Below, piece by piece: positions 49,601 through 59,429 of a stretch of DNA of 64,000 nt. Where the stretch lies: contig NZ_JBDWLT010000008.1 of the NCBI RefSeq assembly GCF_039973015.1, forward strand, positions 124,001-188,000. Direction: 5' to 3'. Position numbers and translations under genes: made by a program. Below the pieces are notes generated by a model. The model searched no databases, had not been told where the DNA came from, and worked only from the letters and a program-made list of their open reading frames with translations. This DNA is from Parvibaculum sp039973015. Lineage in GTDB: Bacteria > Pseudomonadota > Alphaproteobacteria > Parvibaculales > Parvibaculaceae. Position 1 is the stretch's first letter, and each line of letters begins with the position of its first letter.

Positions 49601-51109
49601 TCAGAAGTCCGACACGGCCTTCATCAGCGCATAAAGCGCGGCGGCAAGCCCGCCCGCGGCAGGCACCGTAATGACCCAGGCGGCCGCTATGCCGAGCACG
49701 TGGCGGCGGCGCACGAGGCGGCGCTTCTCGCGCTTGATCTGCTTCTTGATCGCATCTTCCGGCGTCTTCGACAGCGAGGAAGGTTCGTTGGGCACGGGCT
49801 TGGGCGGCTTCGGCCCGTCCGCCTTCAGGCCGAGATTGGCGAGCTGCTCGCGCAGGAAGCCGACGCCGAAGACACCGCCGATAGCGATATGCGTGGATGA
49901 CACGGGAAGCCCCAGCGCCGAGGCAATGAGCACCGTGATGGCTGCCGCCAGCGCCACGCAATAGGCGCGCGGCGCGTCCATCTTGGTGATCTTGGTGCCC
50001 ACCGTGCGGATGAGGCGGGGGCCGAAAAGCGCGAGGCCGAGCGAGATGCCGATGGCGCCGATCGCGAGCACCCAGAGCGGCAATGAAACGTCCCCCGCCG
50101 TTGCGGTTCCTGTTTCGGCAGCCGCCACGATGGCCGCGAGCGGACCCACCGCATTCGCGACATCGTTCGCACCATGCGCGAAGGAGAGAAGCGCCGCCGC
50201 GAAGACCAGCGGCAGCGTGAAGAGCCCGGCCACGTGCTTGCGTCTGTTTTCCATGTTGCGGGCGCGCCGCGCCACCCAGGGCCGCGTCGCCAGCGTACCG
50301 AGGAGGAATGCCGCCAATCCGAGCAGCCAGACCACGCCCGCCGAGGGCTTCCAGAGTTTGGAGAAACCCTTCAGGGCGAGATACATGGCGAAGACGCCCG
50401 CCATCAGGCCGATCAGTACAGGCACCCAGCGCCTTGCCGCCGCCACGCGGTCCGGCTTGAAGAGCACCTGCCATTTCACGAAGCCGAGCAGCGCCGCCGC
50501 GATGACGCCGCCCATCACCGGCGAGATCACCCAGCTCGCCGCGATCGCGCCCATGGTCGGCCAGGACACGATGCCGAAGCCTGCTGCCGCGATGCCCGCG
50601 CCCAGCACGCCGCCCACGATCGAGTGCGTGGTCGAGACGGGTGCATTCAGGAAGGTCGCCAGATGGAGCCACATGCCTGCCGCCAGGAACGACGCCATCA
50701 TCAGCATCACGAAGTCGCGCACCTCGAAGCTCTGATGCGGCACGATGATGTTCTTGGAGATCGTGTTCACGACATCGCCGCCCGCGAGGATCGCGCCCGC
50801 CGCTTCGCAGACCGCTGCGATCAGGAGTGCGGCGCCGAGCGGCAGCGCACGGCTGCCGACCGCGGGGCCCATATTGTTCGCAACATCGTTGGCGCCGATG
50901 TTGAGCGCCATGTAACCGGCTATGACGCCGCCCGCGATCACGAAGAAGCTCAGCGGCCCCGAAGGGGCGAGCCCGCTCATGACGAGGAAGATGGCAATGA
51001 GGAACAGGATCGAGAGGCCGGGGGCCGCGATTGAACGCGACAGGTCCTGTGTGGCCTCTTCGAGCTTGCCGACCTTTTTCAGGTCCTTGTCGAGCGCACT
51101 TTTCGGCAC
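49601..51109 (-). CDS. PiT-family inorganic phosphate transporter
   Basis: 502 residues from a GTG at 51109, preferred over the ATG at 51145 because GGGGAG lies five bases before it and homologues begin at the PKSALDKDL segment. The two PiT signatures are both present: NIGANDVANNMGPAVGS and FAHGANDVANAVGPLA. About ten to twelve membrane helices are visible, with a charged loop between the halves and a Lys/Arg-rich loop near the C-terminus. It imports phosphate (as metal phosphate) with protons or Na+. Ends tail-to-tail with the NUDIX gene. Confidence 0.93.
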   Translation of the reverse strand: MPKSALDKDLKKVGKLEEATQDLSRSIAAPGLSILFLIAIFLVMSGLAPSGPLSFFVIAGGVIAGYMALNIGANDVANNMGPAVGSRALPLGAALLIAAVCEAAGAILAGGDVVNTISKNIIVPHQSFEVRDFVMLMMASFLAAGMWLHLATFLNAPVSTTHSIVGGVLGAGIAAAGFGIVSWPTMGAIAASWVISPVMGGVIAAALLGFVKWQVLFKPDRVAAARRWVPVLIGLMAGVFAMYLALKGFSKLWKPSAGVVWLLGLAAFLLGTLATRPWVARRARNMENRRKHVAGLFTLPLVFAAALLSFAHGANDVANAVGPLAAIVAAAETGTATAGDVSLPLWVLAIGAIGISLGLALFGPRLIRTVGTKITKMDAPRAYCVALAAAITVLIASALGLPVSSTHIAIGGVFGVGFLREQLANLGLKADGPKPPKPVPNEPSSLSKTPEDAIKKQIKREKRRLVRRRHVLGIAAAWVITVPAAGGLAAALYALMKAVSDF

Positions 51110-51225
51110 GGGGGCTCCCCAACGATTCGGCCAAAATCCGGGCATAACTCGCCGCGGGGAGCCTTTAGCATTTCGCCGGGGACAAGCCTACCCTATGTGA
51201 CGTTTTTTTGACGTTTCGATGACGG

Positions 51226-51612
51226 TCATGCCGCTTTTGAGGCCAGATATCCCCCCAGCGCCGCAAGGGCAGTCAGCGCCGCTCCCCAGGCCATATCCAC
51301 CGCCGCCATGCGCCAGGGCCAGCCCTTCAGCGTCGCCAGGTTGGTCATGTCATAGGTTCCATAGGCCAGCAACCCAAGGAGAGCGCCGCGGAAAACCGCG
51401 CCCTTCCAGCTCTCCGCAGGCATGACCGCGAAGAAGACAATGCCTCCAATATAGAAGAGATAGAAGGCGCCGGCCGCGACGAAGTCCGGCGTATCGCGCA
51501 TCATGCTTCCGAGCGAATTCGCGTAAAAATCGCGTGCCACGCGGGTCAGCCAGATGTAGTCGAGACCAAGGAACACAACGGCGCTTGCGACATAGGCAAA
51601 GAGATAGGTCAT
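51226..51612 (-). CDS. DUF2177-type four-helix membrane protein
   Basis: 128 residues from the ATG at 51612. Four membrane helices; the conserved start YLFAYVASAVVFLGLDYIWL and AYGTYDMTNLATLKGWPW fit DUF2177. Function unknown; the family often lies beside lipid or photolyase genes, but not here. Confidence 0.8.
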   Translation of the reverse strand: MTYLFAYVASAVVFLGLDYIWLTRVARDFYANSLGSMMRDTPDFVAAGAFYLFYIGGIVFFAVMPAESWKGAVFRGALLGLLAYGTYDMTNLATLKGWPWRMAAVDMAWGAALTALAALGGYLASKAA

Positions 51613-51674
51613 GGGGTCAGCCCTCTGTTTCTCCATCTCTTACGTCGCGAAAACGCTGCTGGATCACCGCCTTT

Positions 51675-52136
51675 TCACTCCGGCGGCATGAGCGGCCAAT
51701 CGACAATCCGGCCTTCGAGGTCTTCCATGTCCGCCTCGTCCTCATAGAGAAACCGTCCGTGAACGGACATACCTGCGAGCCGTACCGCCTCATACTCGCC
51801 GGAAACCAGCGGGTGCCACCAGGGCAGGTCCTTGCCGTGCTTGATGAGCTTGTAGGCGCAGGAGGTCGGCATCCAGTCGATGTCTTCCAGATTTTTGACC
51901 GTCAGCGTCACACAGTCGGGCACACGGGTCGAACGGTTGGGGTAGTCCGAGCATTGGCAGGTGTCCGCATCGAGCAGCCGGCAGGCAATATCGGTATATT
52001 CGATTTCGCCCGTGTCCTCGTCCTCGAGCTTCACCAGACAGCACTTCGCACAGCCGTCACAAAGGCTTTCCCACTCCTCGCGGGTCATCTCGTCGAGGCG
52101 CTTCGTGCGCCAGAAAGGTTCGGGGCTGCCGTTCAT
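51675..52136 (-). CDS. YcgN/UPF0260 cysteine-rich protein (CxxCxxCC family)
   Basis: 153 residues if started at 52136 (MNGSPEPFW, as homologues start); in-frame ATGs at 52181 and 52148 are alternatives and no ribosome site decides. Conserved cysteines: LCDGCAKCC, then CRLLDADTCQCSDYPNR, VPDC and TSCAY, a probable metal or Fe-S ligand set. Function unknown. Divergent from the penicillin-binding protein gene across about 187 bp. Confidence 0.85.
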   Translation of the reverse strand: MNGSPEPFWRTKRLDEMTREEWESLCDGCAKCCLVKLEDEDTGEIEYTDIACRLLDADTCQCSDYPNRSTRVPDCVTLTVKNLEDIDWMPTSCAYKLIKHGKDLPWWHPLVSGEYEAVRLAGMSVHGRFLYEDEADMEDLEGRIVDWPLMPPE

Positions 52137-52323
52137 TCCGGGACAAAACATCGCCGCGAAGATTTTGTCAAAGCCTCTCACTGCCGCGCCTTCGCCCCGA
52201 TCCTGCCCTATTCAATGCACAAAGTTCGGCAAGTCTCGTTTTGGTCCAAGGGGGCTGGCACGACACTCGCATGAATCGGCTACCCGGCAGACACCCGGAT
52301 TGGGTCCAGCGAGGCGGTTAACC

Positions 52324-54381
52324 TTGAGCGAAGACGACGAAATCGATCCGCACTATCCGATGCGCGCGCAGATGCGACGCGCACAGGGTCAGCGCGGGCA
52401 ACCATCGGACGCGGAAGACCGTGAACCCGTTCGCGAACGCGCGCCGCGCAAACGCAGATCCGGTTTTGCGCGCGCGCTCACCGCCGCGTCCTTCGGCGTG
52501 ACCGCCTTGATTGCGGGCTTTATCGCCATCGTCTTCATCACCTTGCCCGATCTTCAACGCGCGCTCGACACGGCGCAGACAGACGCGCTCTCGATCACCC
52601 TTGTCGATGCCAATGGCAATGAACTCGGCATGCGCGGGCACCGCACAGCGCCGACCGTGCCGCTCGGCGAAATGCCTCCCTATCTGATAATGGCCCTGCT
52701 TGCGACGGAAGATCGCCGCTTCTACGAGCACAACGGCTTCGACCCGCGCGGAATCGCACGGGCAATGTGGGCGAACGTCAAATCCTTCGGCTTCGTGGAG
52801 GGCGGCTCGACCATTACGCAACAGGTCGCAAAGAATCTTTATCTCGACCACAGCCGCACCATCTGGCGCAAGGCGCAGGAAGCGCTGATCACCATGTGGC
52901 TGGAGAACAATCTCACCAAGGACGAGATTCTCACGCTCTATCTGAACCGCATCTATATGGGTGCCGGAAATTACGGCATGGATGCCGCCGCACGCTACTA
53001 TTTCGGCAAGTCCGTGCGCGATGTGTCGCTTGCCGAAGCTGCCATCCTTGCCGGCCTCCCGAAAGCACCGAGCCGTTTCTCGCCGTCAAACGATCTTGAG
53101 CGCGCAAGGGCGCGCGCCAATCAGGTTCTCGACCGTCTGGTCGATGCCGGCAGTCTTCGCGAAAAAGATGTTGCCGGTGCCCGCGAAAACCCCGCCGAGG
53201 TTCTCACGCATTCAAAGGAAGCGGGCCGCGAATATTTCATCGACTGGGCTGCGGAAGAAGTACGCCGGCTGCTTCCCGGGGTAACGGGCCGCGTCACTGT
53301 TCATACGACGCTCGATCCGCGCCGTCAGACTGCCGCAGAGAAAGCCGTGGAAAAGGCGCTGGCCGATACGGGCGCGGAGAAACATGTCTCGCAAGGCGCG
53401 CTTGTCGCGCTTGGCCCGGACGGCTCGGTGCGGGCCATGGTGGGCGGGCGCTCCTATGTGGAAAGCCAGTTCAACCGGGCGACGCAGGCCGAGCGGCAGC
53501 CCGGCTCCGCCTTCAAGCCGATCGTCTATCTTGCCGCACTCAAGGCTGGCTACACGCCGGATAGTCCGGTAACGGACGAACCCGTTTCGATGGGCGGCTG
53601 GACACCTCAGAACGCATCGTCGCGCGATTGGGGCACCGTGAACCTCTCCACCGCGCTTGCAAATTCGATCAACACAATCTCCGTTCAGGTCGGCGAGCGT
53701 GTCGGCATGGACCGTATCATCGGAACGGCACGGGATCTCGGCATAGAAGGCCCGTTACCGCGCAATCTCTCCATCGTACTCGGCAGCGCCGAAGTATCGC
53801 TGCTCGAACTCACATCCGCCTACTCCGCCTTCGGCAATGCCGGCGCCCGCGCCGCACCCTATGGCGTTCTCTCTGTCGAAGCGGAGAATGGCGACACGCT
53901 CTACCGCCATGAAACAGCATCGGAGCAGGTCATGACGCGCAATCAGGCGCAAGACATGACCTACATGCTTCATCAGGTTGTCACGGAAGGCACGGGCCGC
54001 TCGGCCGCTCTCTCCGGCCGCCTTGCCGCGGGCAAGACCGGCACCAGCCAGGATTATCGCGATGCCTGGTTCATCGGCTTTACCGGCAACGAGGTTGCGG
54101 GTGTCTGGTTTGGCAATGACGACAACTCGCCGACCAGAAGCGCGGCAGGCGGCAACTTCGCCGCTCTTGCCTGGCGCAACTATATGACCGCCGCCGAACA
54201 GGGCATGCCCGCGGCGCCTCTCCCCGGTGCCGTGCGCTATCGCGACGCACCGCTGGTGGCCGCCACCGCGCCTCGCAGCGGCTTCTTCGCGGAACTTGCG
54301 GACCTTTTCAAAGCGGCGCCGAAGCTCGAAAGCCGTCCTTCGTCCGAGCGGGCGCCGGACTTCCGCATGGGTGGACGCTAG
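52324..54381 (+). CDS. Class A penicillin-binding protein (PBP1A family)
   Basis: 685 residues if started at the TTG at 52324 (LSEDDEIDPHYPMR; GAGG nine bases ahead); an ATG at 52360 is the alternative, and the frame is open for 360 bp further upstream. Cytoplasmic basic tail, one membrane helix (about 50-72), then the GT51 glycosyltransferase domain with EDRRFYEHNGFDPRG and GGSTITQQVAKNLYL. The transpeptidase domain has SxxK as QPGSAFKPIVY, SxN as ANSIN and KTGT as AAGKTGTSQDYRDAWF. It builds and cross-links peptidoglycan at the outer face of the inner membrane. Shorter than typical PBP1A, closer to the compact alphaproteobacterial form. Confidence 0.88.
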   Translation: MSEDDEIDPHYPMRAQMRRAQGQRGQPSDAEDREPVRERAPRKRRSGFARALTAASFGVTALIAGFIAIVFITLPDLQRALDTAQTDALSITLVDANGNELGMRGHRTAPTVPLGEMPPYLIMALLATEDRRFYEHNGFDPRGIARAMWANVKSFGFVEGGSTITQQVAKNLYLDHSRTIWRKAQEALITMWLENNLTKDEILTLYLNRIYMGAGNYGMDAAARYYFGKSVRDVSLAEAAILAGLPKAPSRFSPSNDLERARARANQVLDRLVDAGSLREKDVAGARENPAEVLTHSKEAGREYFIDWAAEEVRRLLPGVTGRVTVHTTLDPRRQTAAEKAVEKALADTGAEKHVSQGALVALGPDGSVRAMVGGRSYVESQFNRATQAERQPGSAFKPIVYLAALKAGYTPDSPVTDEPVSMGGWTPQNASSRDWGTVNLSTALANSINTISVQVGERVGMDRIIGTARDLGIEGPLPRNLSIVLGSAEVSLLELTSAYSAFGNAGARAAPYGVLSVEAENGDTLYRHETASEQVMTRNQAQDMTYMLHQVVTEGTGRSAALSGRLAAGKTGTSQDYRDAWFIGFTGNEVAGVWFGNDDNSPTRSAAGGNFAALAWRNYMTAAEQGMPAAPLPGAVRYRDAPLVAATAPRSGFFAELADLFKAAPKLESRPSSERAPDFRMGGR

Positions 54382-54455
54382 GCTTTTAGCCGAGGCGATT
54401 GCGCGCATCCGCGTGATGCGCCATACAGGCGGCCAGTTCAACGGGGTTACTCGAC

Positions 54456-56261
54456 TTGGCCGCACCTCTCCTTGCCCTGCGCGATATTCGCGTCGTCTTC
54501 GCCGATCAGGTTCTGATAGGCGGGGCGAGCTTTGCGCTCGCACCAGGCGACCGTCTTTGCCTTGTCGGGCGGAATGGCAGTGGCAAGTCCACCCTGCTGC
54601 GCATCGCGGCGGGCCTCATCGAGCCCGATGGCGGCGAGATATTCCGGCAGCCCGGCACCCGCATCGCTTATCTTGAGCAGGTTCCGAATTTCGGCGGTGC
54701 TCGCCGTGTTATCGATTACGCGACGGCGGGCGGTGCTGAAGAACACAAGGCAGCGGCCTCGCTCGACGAACTCGGACTGTCGCCCGACGCCGATCCGGCG
54801 ACGCTTTCCGGCGGTGAAGGCCGCAAGGCCGCCCTTGCCCGTGTGCTCGCGGAAGAACCCGACATTCTCCTGCTCGACGAGCCGACAAACCATCTCGACC
54901 TTCCCTCCATCGAATGGCTCGAAGAACGGCTCTCGCAATTTCGCGGTGCTTTCGTTCTCATCAGCCATGACCGCGCCTTCCTGCGCCGTCTCGCGGCGGG
55001 CTGTCTCTGGCTCGACCGCGGTGCCATCCGCCGCCTCGACAAGGGCTTTACCGCCTTCGAGGAATGGTCGGAGAAGATTCTCGCGGAAGAAGAAGTCACA
55101 CAACGCAAACTCGACAAGCTGATCGAGCAGGAAACGCAATGGTCACGCGAAGGCATTTCGGCGCGGCGCACGCGTAATCAGGGGCGGCTTCGCCGTCTCC
55201 ATTCCATGCGCTCGGAGCGCGCGCAGCGTGTTCAGCAGACGGGTCGCGCCGACCTCGCCGTGGAGACGGGCCAGGCGTCGGGTTCGCTGGTGGTGGAAGC
55301 AAAGAACATCACCAAGATATGGCCACAGCCCGACGGCTCTGAGCGCATCGCCATACGCGATTTCTCGACGCGGATCATGCGCGGCGACAAGATCGGTGTG
55401 ATCGGTCCCAACGGCGCGGGCAAGACCACCCTTCTCAAAATTCTCACAGGCGTCCTCGCGCCCGATAGCGGCACGATCCGCCTCGGCACGAACCTCACAC
55501 CCGTCTATGTCGACCAGTCGCGCAGCTCCCTCAATCCCGAAGCAACGCTCTGGGATACGCTTTGCGAAGGCGGCGGCGATCAGGTGATCGTACGCGGGAA
55601 ACCCCGCCACGTCGTTTCGTACCTGCGCGATTTTCTTTTCCGCGAGTCGCAGGCGCGCCAACCCGTGAAGGCGCTGTCCGGCGGCGAGCAGTGCCGCCTG
55701 CTTCTCGCCCGTGCGCTGGCGAAGCCGTCGAACCTCCTGATCCTCGACGAGCCGACAAACGATCTCGACATGGAGACGCTCGACCTGCTGCAGGAGATCG
55801 TGTCCGACTATGACGGCACCGTCCTCCTCGTCAGCCATGACCGCGACTTCCTCGACCGCATCGTGGCGTCCGTCATCGCGCTCGAGGGCGACGGCAAGGC
55901 GCAGGAATATCCGGGCGGCTATTCGGATTATTTCCGCCAGCGAAAAGAAAAGCCGGACGCCTCGTCATCCACGAAGTCCTCTTCTTCCAATTCGCAGAAG
56001 CCGGACCGGGCAAAAGCGCAGACGAAGCTCAGCTACAAGGACCAGCGCGCACTGGAAGAGCTTCAGTCGCGTATGCCGCAGCTCGAAAAGGAGATTGCCG
56101 CGCTCGAAGCGGCGCTCGCCGACCCCGATCTCTATGCCCGCGATCCCGCCAAATTCCACAAGACGACAGAGCGCCACGACGCGTTGAAGGCGGAGCTGGA
56201 AAAATCGGAAGAAAGCTGGCTGGAACTCGAGATGAAGCGCGAGGAACTCGCCGGAAACTAG
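54456..56261 (+). CDS. uup: ABC-F ATPase Uup
   Basis: 601 residues from a TTG at 54456 (GGGG nine bases upstream). Two ABC domains: Walker A GRNGSGKST and GPNGAGKTT, signatures LSGGEGRKAALARVL and LSGGEQCRLLLARAL, Walker B LLLDEPTNHLD and LILDEPTNDLD. No membrane segment. A basic linker lies between the domains and a C-terminal coiled coil (about 505-600) is the nucleic-acid-binding Uup-CTD. Uup acts on ribosomes and in transposon excision/replication-linked processes. Confidence 0.9.
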   Translation: MAAPLLALRDIRVVFADQVLIGGASFALAPGDRLCLVGRNGSGKSTLLRIAAGLIEPDGGEIFRQPGTRIAYLEQVPNFGGARRVIDYATAGGAEEHKAAASLDELGLSPDADPATLSGGEGRKAALARVLAEEPDILLLDEPTNHLDLPSIEWLEERLSQFRGAFVLISHDRAFLRRLAAGCLWLDRGAIRRLDKGFTAFEEWSEKILAEEEVTQRKLDKLIEQETQWSREGISARRTRNQGRLRRLHSMRSERAQRVQQTGRADLAVETGQASGSLVVEAKNITKIWPQPDGSERIAIRDFSTRIMRGDKIGVIGPNGAGKTTLLKILTGVLAPDSGTIRLGTNLTPVYVDQSRSSLNPEATLWDTLCEGGGDQVIVRGKPRHVVSYLRDFLFRESQARQPVKALSGGEQCRLLLARALAKPSNLLILDEPTNDLDMETLDLLQEIVSDYDGTVLLVSHDRDFLDRIVASVIALEGDGKAQEYPGGYSDYFRQRKEKPDASSSTKSSSSNSQKPDRAKAQTKLSYKDQRALEELQSRMPQLEKEIAALEAALADPDLYARDPAKFHKTTERHDALKAELEKSEESWLELEMKREELAGN

Positions 56262-56396
56262 GCGTTTCACCTCCCTCCCGGCGCCCGGTTAACTACCCGC
56301 GCATTATACCTTTGACTGTTTCAATTTCAGACGGTTGGATGGTGTTTGTATTGATTCGCGCATGGGGGTGTCGCGAAGCAGCATTGTCGAAAATCC

Positions 56397-56415
56397 GGAG
56401 CCCCGGCTGGGCTCC
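56397..56415 (+). other. Hairpin just ahead of the DUF1214 gene ribosome site
   Basis: GGAGCCC-CGGCT-GGGCTCC is a perfect seven-base stem ending four to five bases before the GGGGGAA ribosome site. A possible -35 (TTGACT near 56314) lies upstream. It might adjust translation of the TTG-started gene at 56430. Confidence 0.45.
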
Positions 56416-56429
56416 AGTGGGGGAAACTC

Positions 56430-57014
56430 TTGAAGCTGGCCCTGAAGCTGGTTGCGGTCGTTATCGTCGCGCTGATTGTCGGTGCGGGGTCCGCGCTGCT
56501 TTTCATTCGAAGCGCGGGCCTCGGTGGCGATGTCGCTGTCGGCCCCTGGCAGACGAGCCTCGTCATCGGCAGTGCCGAAGCGGACCCCTATACACGCGCG
56601 CGGATCGCTGTCGCAGGGCTTCTCGCTCTCAATCGCACGGAAACCGTCTACTTCACGGCCTCGAAGGACGATGCGGGCGACAAACTTCGTTCGGAATGCA
56701 CTTACAAGGTGGCGGGTTCCGACCCTCCCGCGCGCTGGTGGAGCGTGACACTTTACGGCGCAGACCACTATCTCGTTCCCAATCCGCTCGACCGTTATTC
56801 CTATGGCGGCGACACCGTCGCCCGCGAAGCGGACGGGAATTTCGTCATCGCTGTCGGCCCCGAAGAAACGGATGGAAACTGGATTCCGACCGGCGGCCAA
56901 ACGGGTGACACATTTTCACTTACCTTGCGGCTCTACAACCCGGAGCCGGAAGCGGCGCGCGATCCTTCCGGGGTCGTGCTTCCGCGTATCGCCAAGGAGG
57001 CATGTCGCACATGA
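56430..57014 (+). CDS. DUF1214 domain membrane-anchored protein
   Basis: 194 residues from a TTG at 56430 (GGGGGAA seven bases upstream). One N-terminal helix (about 4-26) then a secreted beta-rich DUF1214 domain with RWWSVTLYGADHYLVPNPLDRYS and DGNFVIAVGPEE. Function unknown. It overlaps the following DUF1254 gene by ATGA, the usual pairing of these domains, which are fused in larger proteins elsewhere. Confidence 0.85.
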   Translation: MKLALKLVAVVIVALIVGAGSALLFIRSAGLGGDVAVGPWQTSLVIGSAEADPYTRARIAVAGLLALNRTETVYFTASKDDAGDKLRSECTYKVAGSDPPARWWSVTLYGADHYLVPNPLDRYSYGGDTVAREADGNFVIAVGPEETDGNWIPTGGQTGDTFSLTLRLYNPEPEAARDPSGVVLPRIAKEACRT

Positions 57015-57532
57015 AAACCTGGCCCATGTGGGCGGCGGGTACCATTGCCCTCGCCGCCGTTTTCCACATCCTGACGGTATTCGGCCTGCCCTACGGCATC
57101 ATGAACCGGGCGATGGCGGGCATCGCTTCGCAGGCGGGCGGGGTCAACAAACCCGTCTATCCCGATCGCCCCACCGCCGAGGCGCGGGGCATCGTGCGGC
57201 CGAGCCCCGACCTCCTCTACACCGCCTGCGTCTACGACGTCAGCGCGCGGCCCGTGAAGCTCACCTCGCCGGTACCCGACACCTATTGGTCCCTCTCGAC
57301 CTTCGCTTCCAACACGGACAATTTCTTTGTCGTCAACGACCGTCAGGTAAAGACGGATCGTATCGAGATCATTCTCGCCTCAAGCGAAGAGGCGGGCGGC
57401 AACAAGGGCATTCCCGTGATTGTCGCGCCGAGCAGCAAGGGCATTGTTCTCTTCCGCTCGCTCGTACCTTCCGAAGACCTCCGTGCCGAGATCGACGCGA
57501 AGCGGCGGCAGGCGAATTGCGAGCCGCTTTGA
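57011..57532 (+). CDS. DUF1254 domain membrane-anchored protein
   Basis: 173 residues from the ATG at 57011 (AAGGAGG ten bases upstream); an ATG at 57002 is only one base after that site. One N-terminal helix then the DUF1254 segment GIVRPSPDLLYTACVYDVSARPV and YWSLSTFASNTDNFFVVND. Coupled to the DUF1214 gene; the two are assumed to work together outside the membrane. Confidence 0.85.
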   Translation: MKTWPMWAAGTIALAAVFHILTVFGLPYGIMNRAMAGIASQAGGVNKPVYPDRPTAEARGIVRPSPDLLYTACVYDVSARPVKLTSPVPDTYWSLSTFASNTDNFFVVNDRQVKTDRIEIILASSEEAGGNKGIPVIVAPSSKGIVLFRSLVPSEDLRAEIDAKRRQANCEPL

Positions 57533-57630
57533 GGCCCACTCGCTAGAAGCCCGGCAGTAGCCCGCGGCTCTGCTCGCTGCTACCATCGCCCCGGTTTTGC
57601 GCTGACCGCGCCTTCCCCGGGGAGAATTCC

Positions 57631-58671
57631 ATGAACCGCAATATCATTCTCGGCCTGATGGGCGCTGCTGTCGCGGTCGCCATTGCGATCGTCCTCGTGA
57701 TCCAGCCGGACCGTGAAACGGAAGGAGATCTCGTTCGCGTAACCTTCGCAACAGACTGGAAGGCGCAGGCAGAGCATGGCGGCTTCTATCAGGCCCTCGC
57801 CAAGGGCTATTACGAAGAAGCGGGGCTCAATGTCGAAATTCTTCAAGGGGGTCCCGGCGTCAACGTGCCGCAACTCCTCGCCGCGCACTCCGTCAATTTC
57901 GGCCTCGGCTCCAACAGCTTCATCCCGCTCAACATGGCCGCCGCCGATGCAGGAGCGAAGGCCGTCATGGCCTCGTTTCAGAAAGACCCGCAGGTCTTCA
58001 TCACCCATCCGCGCGACGACGTGAAGTCAATCGCCGACATGAAGGGCAAACCCATCATGGTCTCCGACGCGACGGTGAGCGCTTTCTGGCAGTGGCTGAA
58101 ATCGAAATACGGTTTCGCGGATACGCAGATCCGCAAATACACGTTCAACCTTGCGCCCTTCCTCACCGACGAACATGCAATCCAGCAAGGCTATCTCTCT
58201 TCCGAGCCCTACATGATCCGCCAGCAGGGCGTGGAGCCGCAGGTCTTCCTTCTCTCCGACTATGGCTATCCGGGATACGCCGCGTTCATTCTCGCCAGCG
58301 ACCGCATGATCGCCGAGCGGCCTGAAATCGTGCAGGCCTTTGTCGATGCGAGCATCAGGGGCTGGGTCGACTATGTCTATGGCGACCCCTCGCCCGCGAA
58401 CGAGCTCATCAAGCGCGACAATCCGGAAATGACGGATGACATCCTCGCGAATGCGATCCGGCTGATGAAAGAGAACGGCATCGTCGATTCCGGCGAGACG
58501 CTCACCCTCGGCGTCGGTGCGATGACGAATGAGCGCTGGCAGAAATTCCATGACGAGATGGTGACTGCGGGCGTTTATGAAAACAGCCTCAGCGTCCACA
58601 GCGCCTATACGCTGGAATTCGTGAACCAGGGCGTCGGCCTCGACCTGAAGAAGGAACTGACGGGGGAATGA
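57631..58671 (+). CDS. ABC transporter substrate-binding protein, NMT1/ThiY-like
   Basis: 346 residues with an N-terminal signal or membrane anchor (about 6-26; no clear cleavage). The mature N-terminus TFATDWKAQAEHGGFYQALA with GYYEEAGLNVEI is the NMT1/THI5-like fold; the AEHGGFYQA stretch is especially like ThiY, which binds pyrimidine thiamine precursors. A good ribosome site (GGGGAG) precedes the ATG. The first gene of a three-gene importer. No TPP riboswitch is possible in the 98-bp upstream gap. Confidence 0.82.
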   Translation: MNRNIILGLMGAAVAVAIAIVLVIQPDRETEGDLVRVTFATDWKAQAEHGGFYQALAKGYYEEAGLNVEILQGGPGVNVPQLLAAHSVNFGLGSNSFIPLNMAAADAGAKAVMASFQKDPQVFITHPRDDVKSIADMKGKPIMVSDATVSAFWQWLKSKYGFADTQIRKYTFNLAPFLTDEHAIQQGYLSSEPYMIRQQGVEPQVFLLSDYGYPGYAAFILASDRMIAERPEIVQAFVDASIRGWVDYVYGDPSPANELIKRDNPEMTDDILANAIRLMKENGIVDSGETLTLGVGAMTNERWQKFHDEMVTAGVYENSLSVHSAYTLEFVNQGVGLDLKKELTGE

Positions 58672-59429
58672 GGGAGGCGGCGCGCCTCATCGAACTTGCC
58701 GGCATCGGCAAGACCTATGGCAGCGGCACCGTCGCGCTTGAGGGCGTCGATGCGTCGGTGCGGGAGGGCGGTTTCGTTTCGCTTGTCGGCCCGTCGGGCT
58801 GCGGAAAGAGCACGCTGCTTCGTATCATTGCCGGGCTCATCGCGCCCGACCATGGACAGCTTTCCTGGCCGGCATCGGGCACACGCCCTTCCGATATCGG
58901 TTTCGTCTTTCAGGATGCGACGCTCATGCCCTGGGCGCGGGTCGCGGAAAATGTCTATCTGCCGCTAAAGCTCAAAGGCATCCCCAAAGACGAAGCGATG
59001 CCGCGCGTGCATAACGCGCTCGCACGTGTCGGGCTCTCCGATTTCGCGCATGCTTTCCCGCGAGAGCTTTCGGGCGGTATGAAGATGCGCGTCTCGATCG
59101 CGCGGGCGCTCGTGACGGAGCCGCCGGTTCTCCTGATGGACGAGCCCTTCGCCGCGCTCGACGAATTCACACGGGAAAATCTCGATGACGATCTCGTCAC
59201 ACTCTGGCGGGAGCAGCGCTTCACCACCGTTTTCGTCACGCACAGCATCTATGAATCCGTCTATCTGTCGGAGCGCGTTCTTGTAATGGGTGCACGGCCC
59301 GGCCGCATCCTTGCCGACATCGCCATTGACGCCCCCTATCCGCGCGGCCGGGCCTTTCGTGAGTCCGCGATCTATGTCGAAACCTGCGCACGGGTCAGCG
59401 CCGCCCTTCGCGAAGGCGCCGCGGCATGA
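58668..59429 (+). CDS. ABC transporter ATP-binding protein (NitT/TauT family)
   Basis: 253 residues. Walker A VGPSGCGKST, Q-loop VFQDATLMPW, signature LSGGMKMRVSIARAL, Walker B PVLLMDEPFAALD and switch His in FVTHSIYESVYL. Overlaps the binding-protein gene and the permease gene by ATGA, so the three subunits are translated together. Confidence 0.9.
   Translation: MREAARLIELAGIGKTYGSGTVALEGVDASVREGGFVSLVGPSGCGKSTLLRIIAGLIAPDHGQLSWPASGTRPSDIGFVFQDATLMPWARVAENVYLPLKLKGIPKDEAMPRVHNALARVGLSDFAHAFPRELSGGMKMRVSIARALVTEPPVLLMDEPFAALDEFTRENLDDDLVTLWREQRFTTVFVTHSIYESVYLSERVLVMGARPGRILADIAIDAPYPRGRAFRESAIYVETCARVSAALREGAAA

Noticed and set aside
57533..57630. TPP riboswitch before the ThiY-like gene
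   Set aside because: The gap is 98 bp and lacks the conserved CUGAGA and ACCUGA segments.
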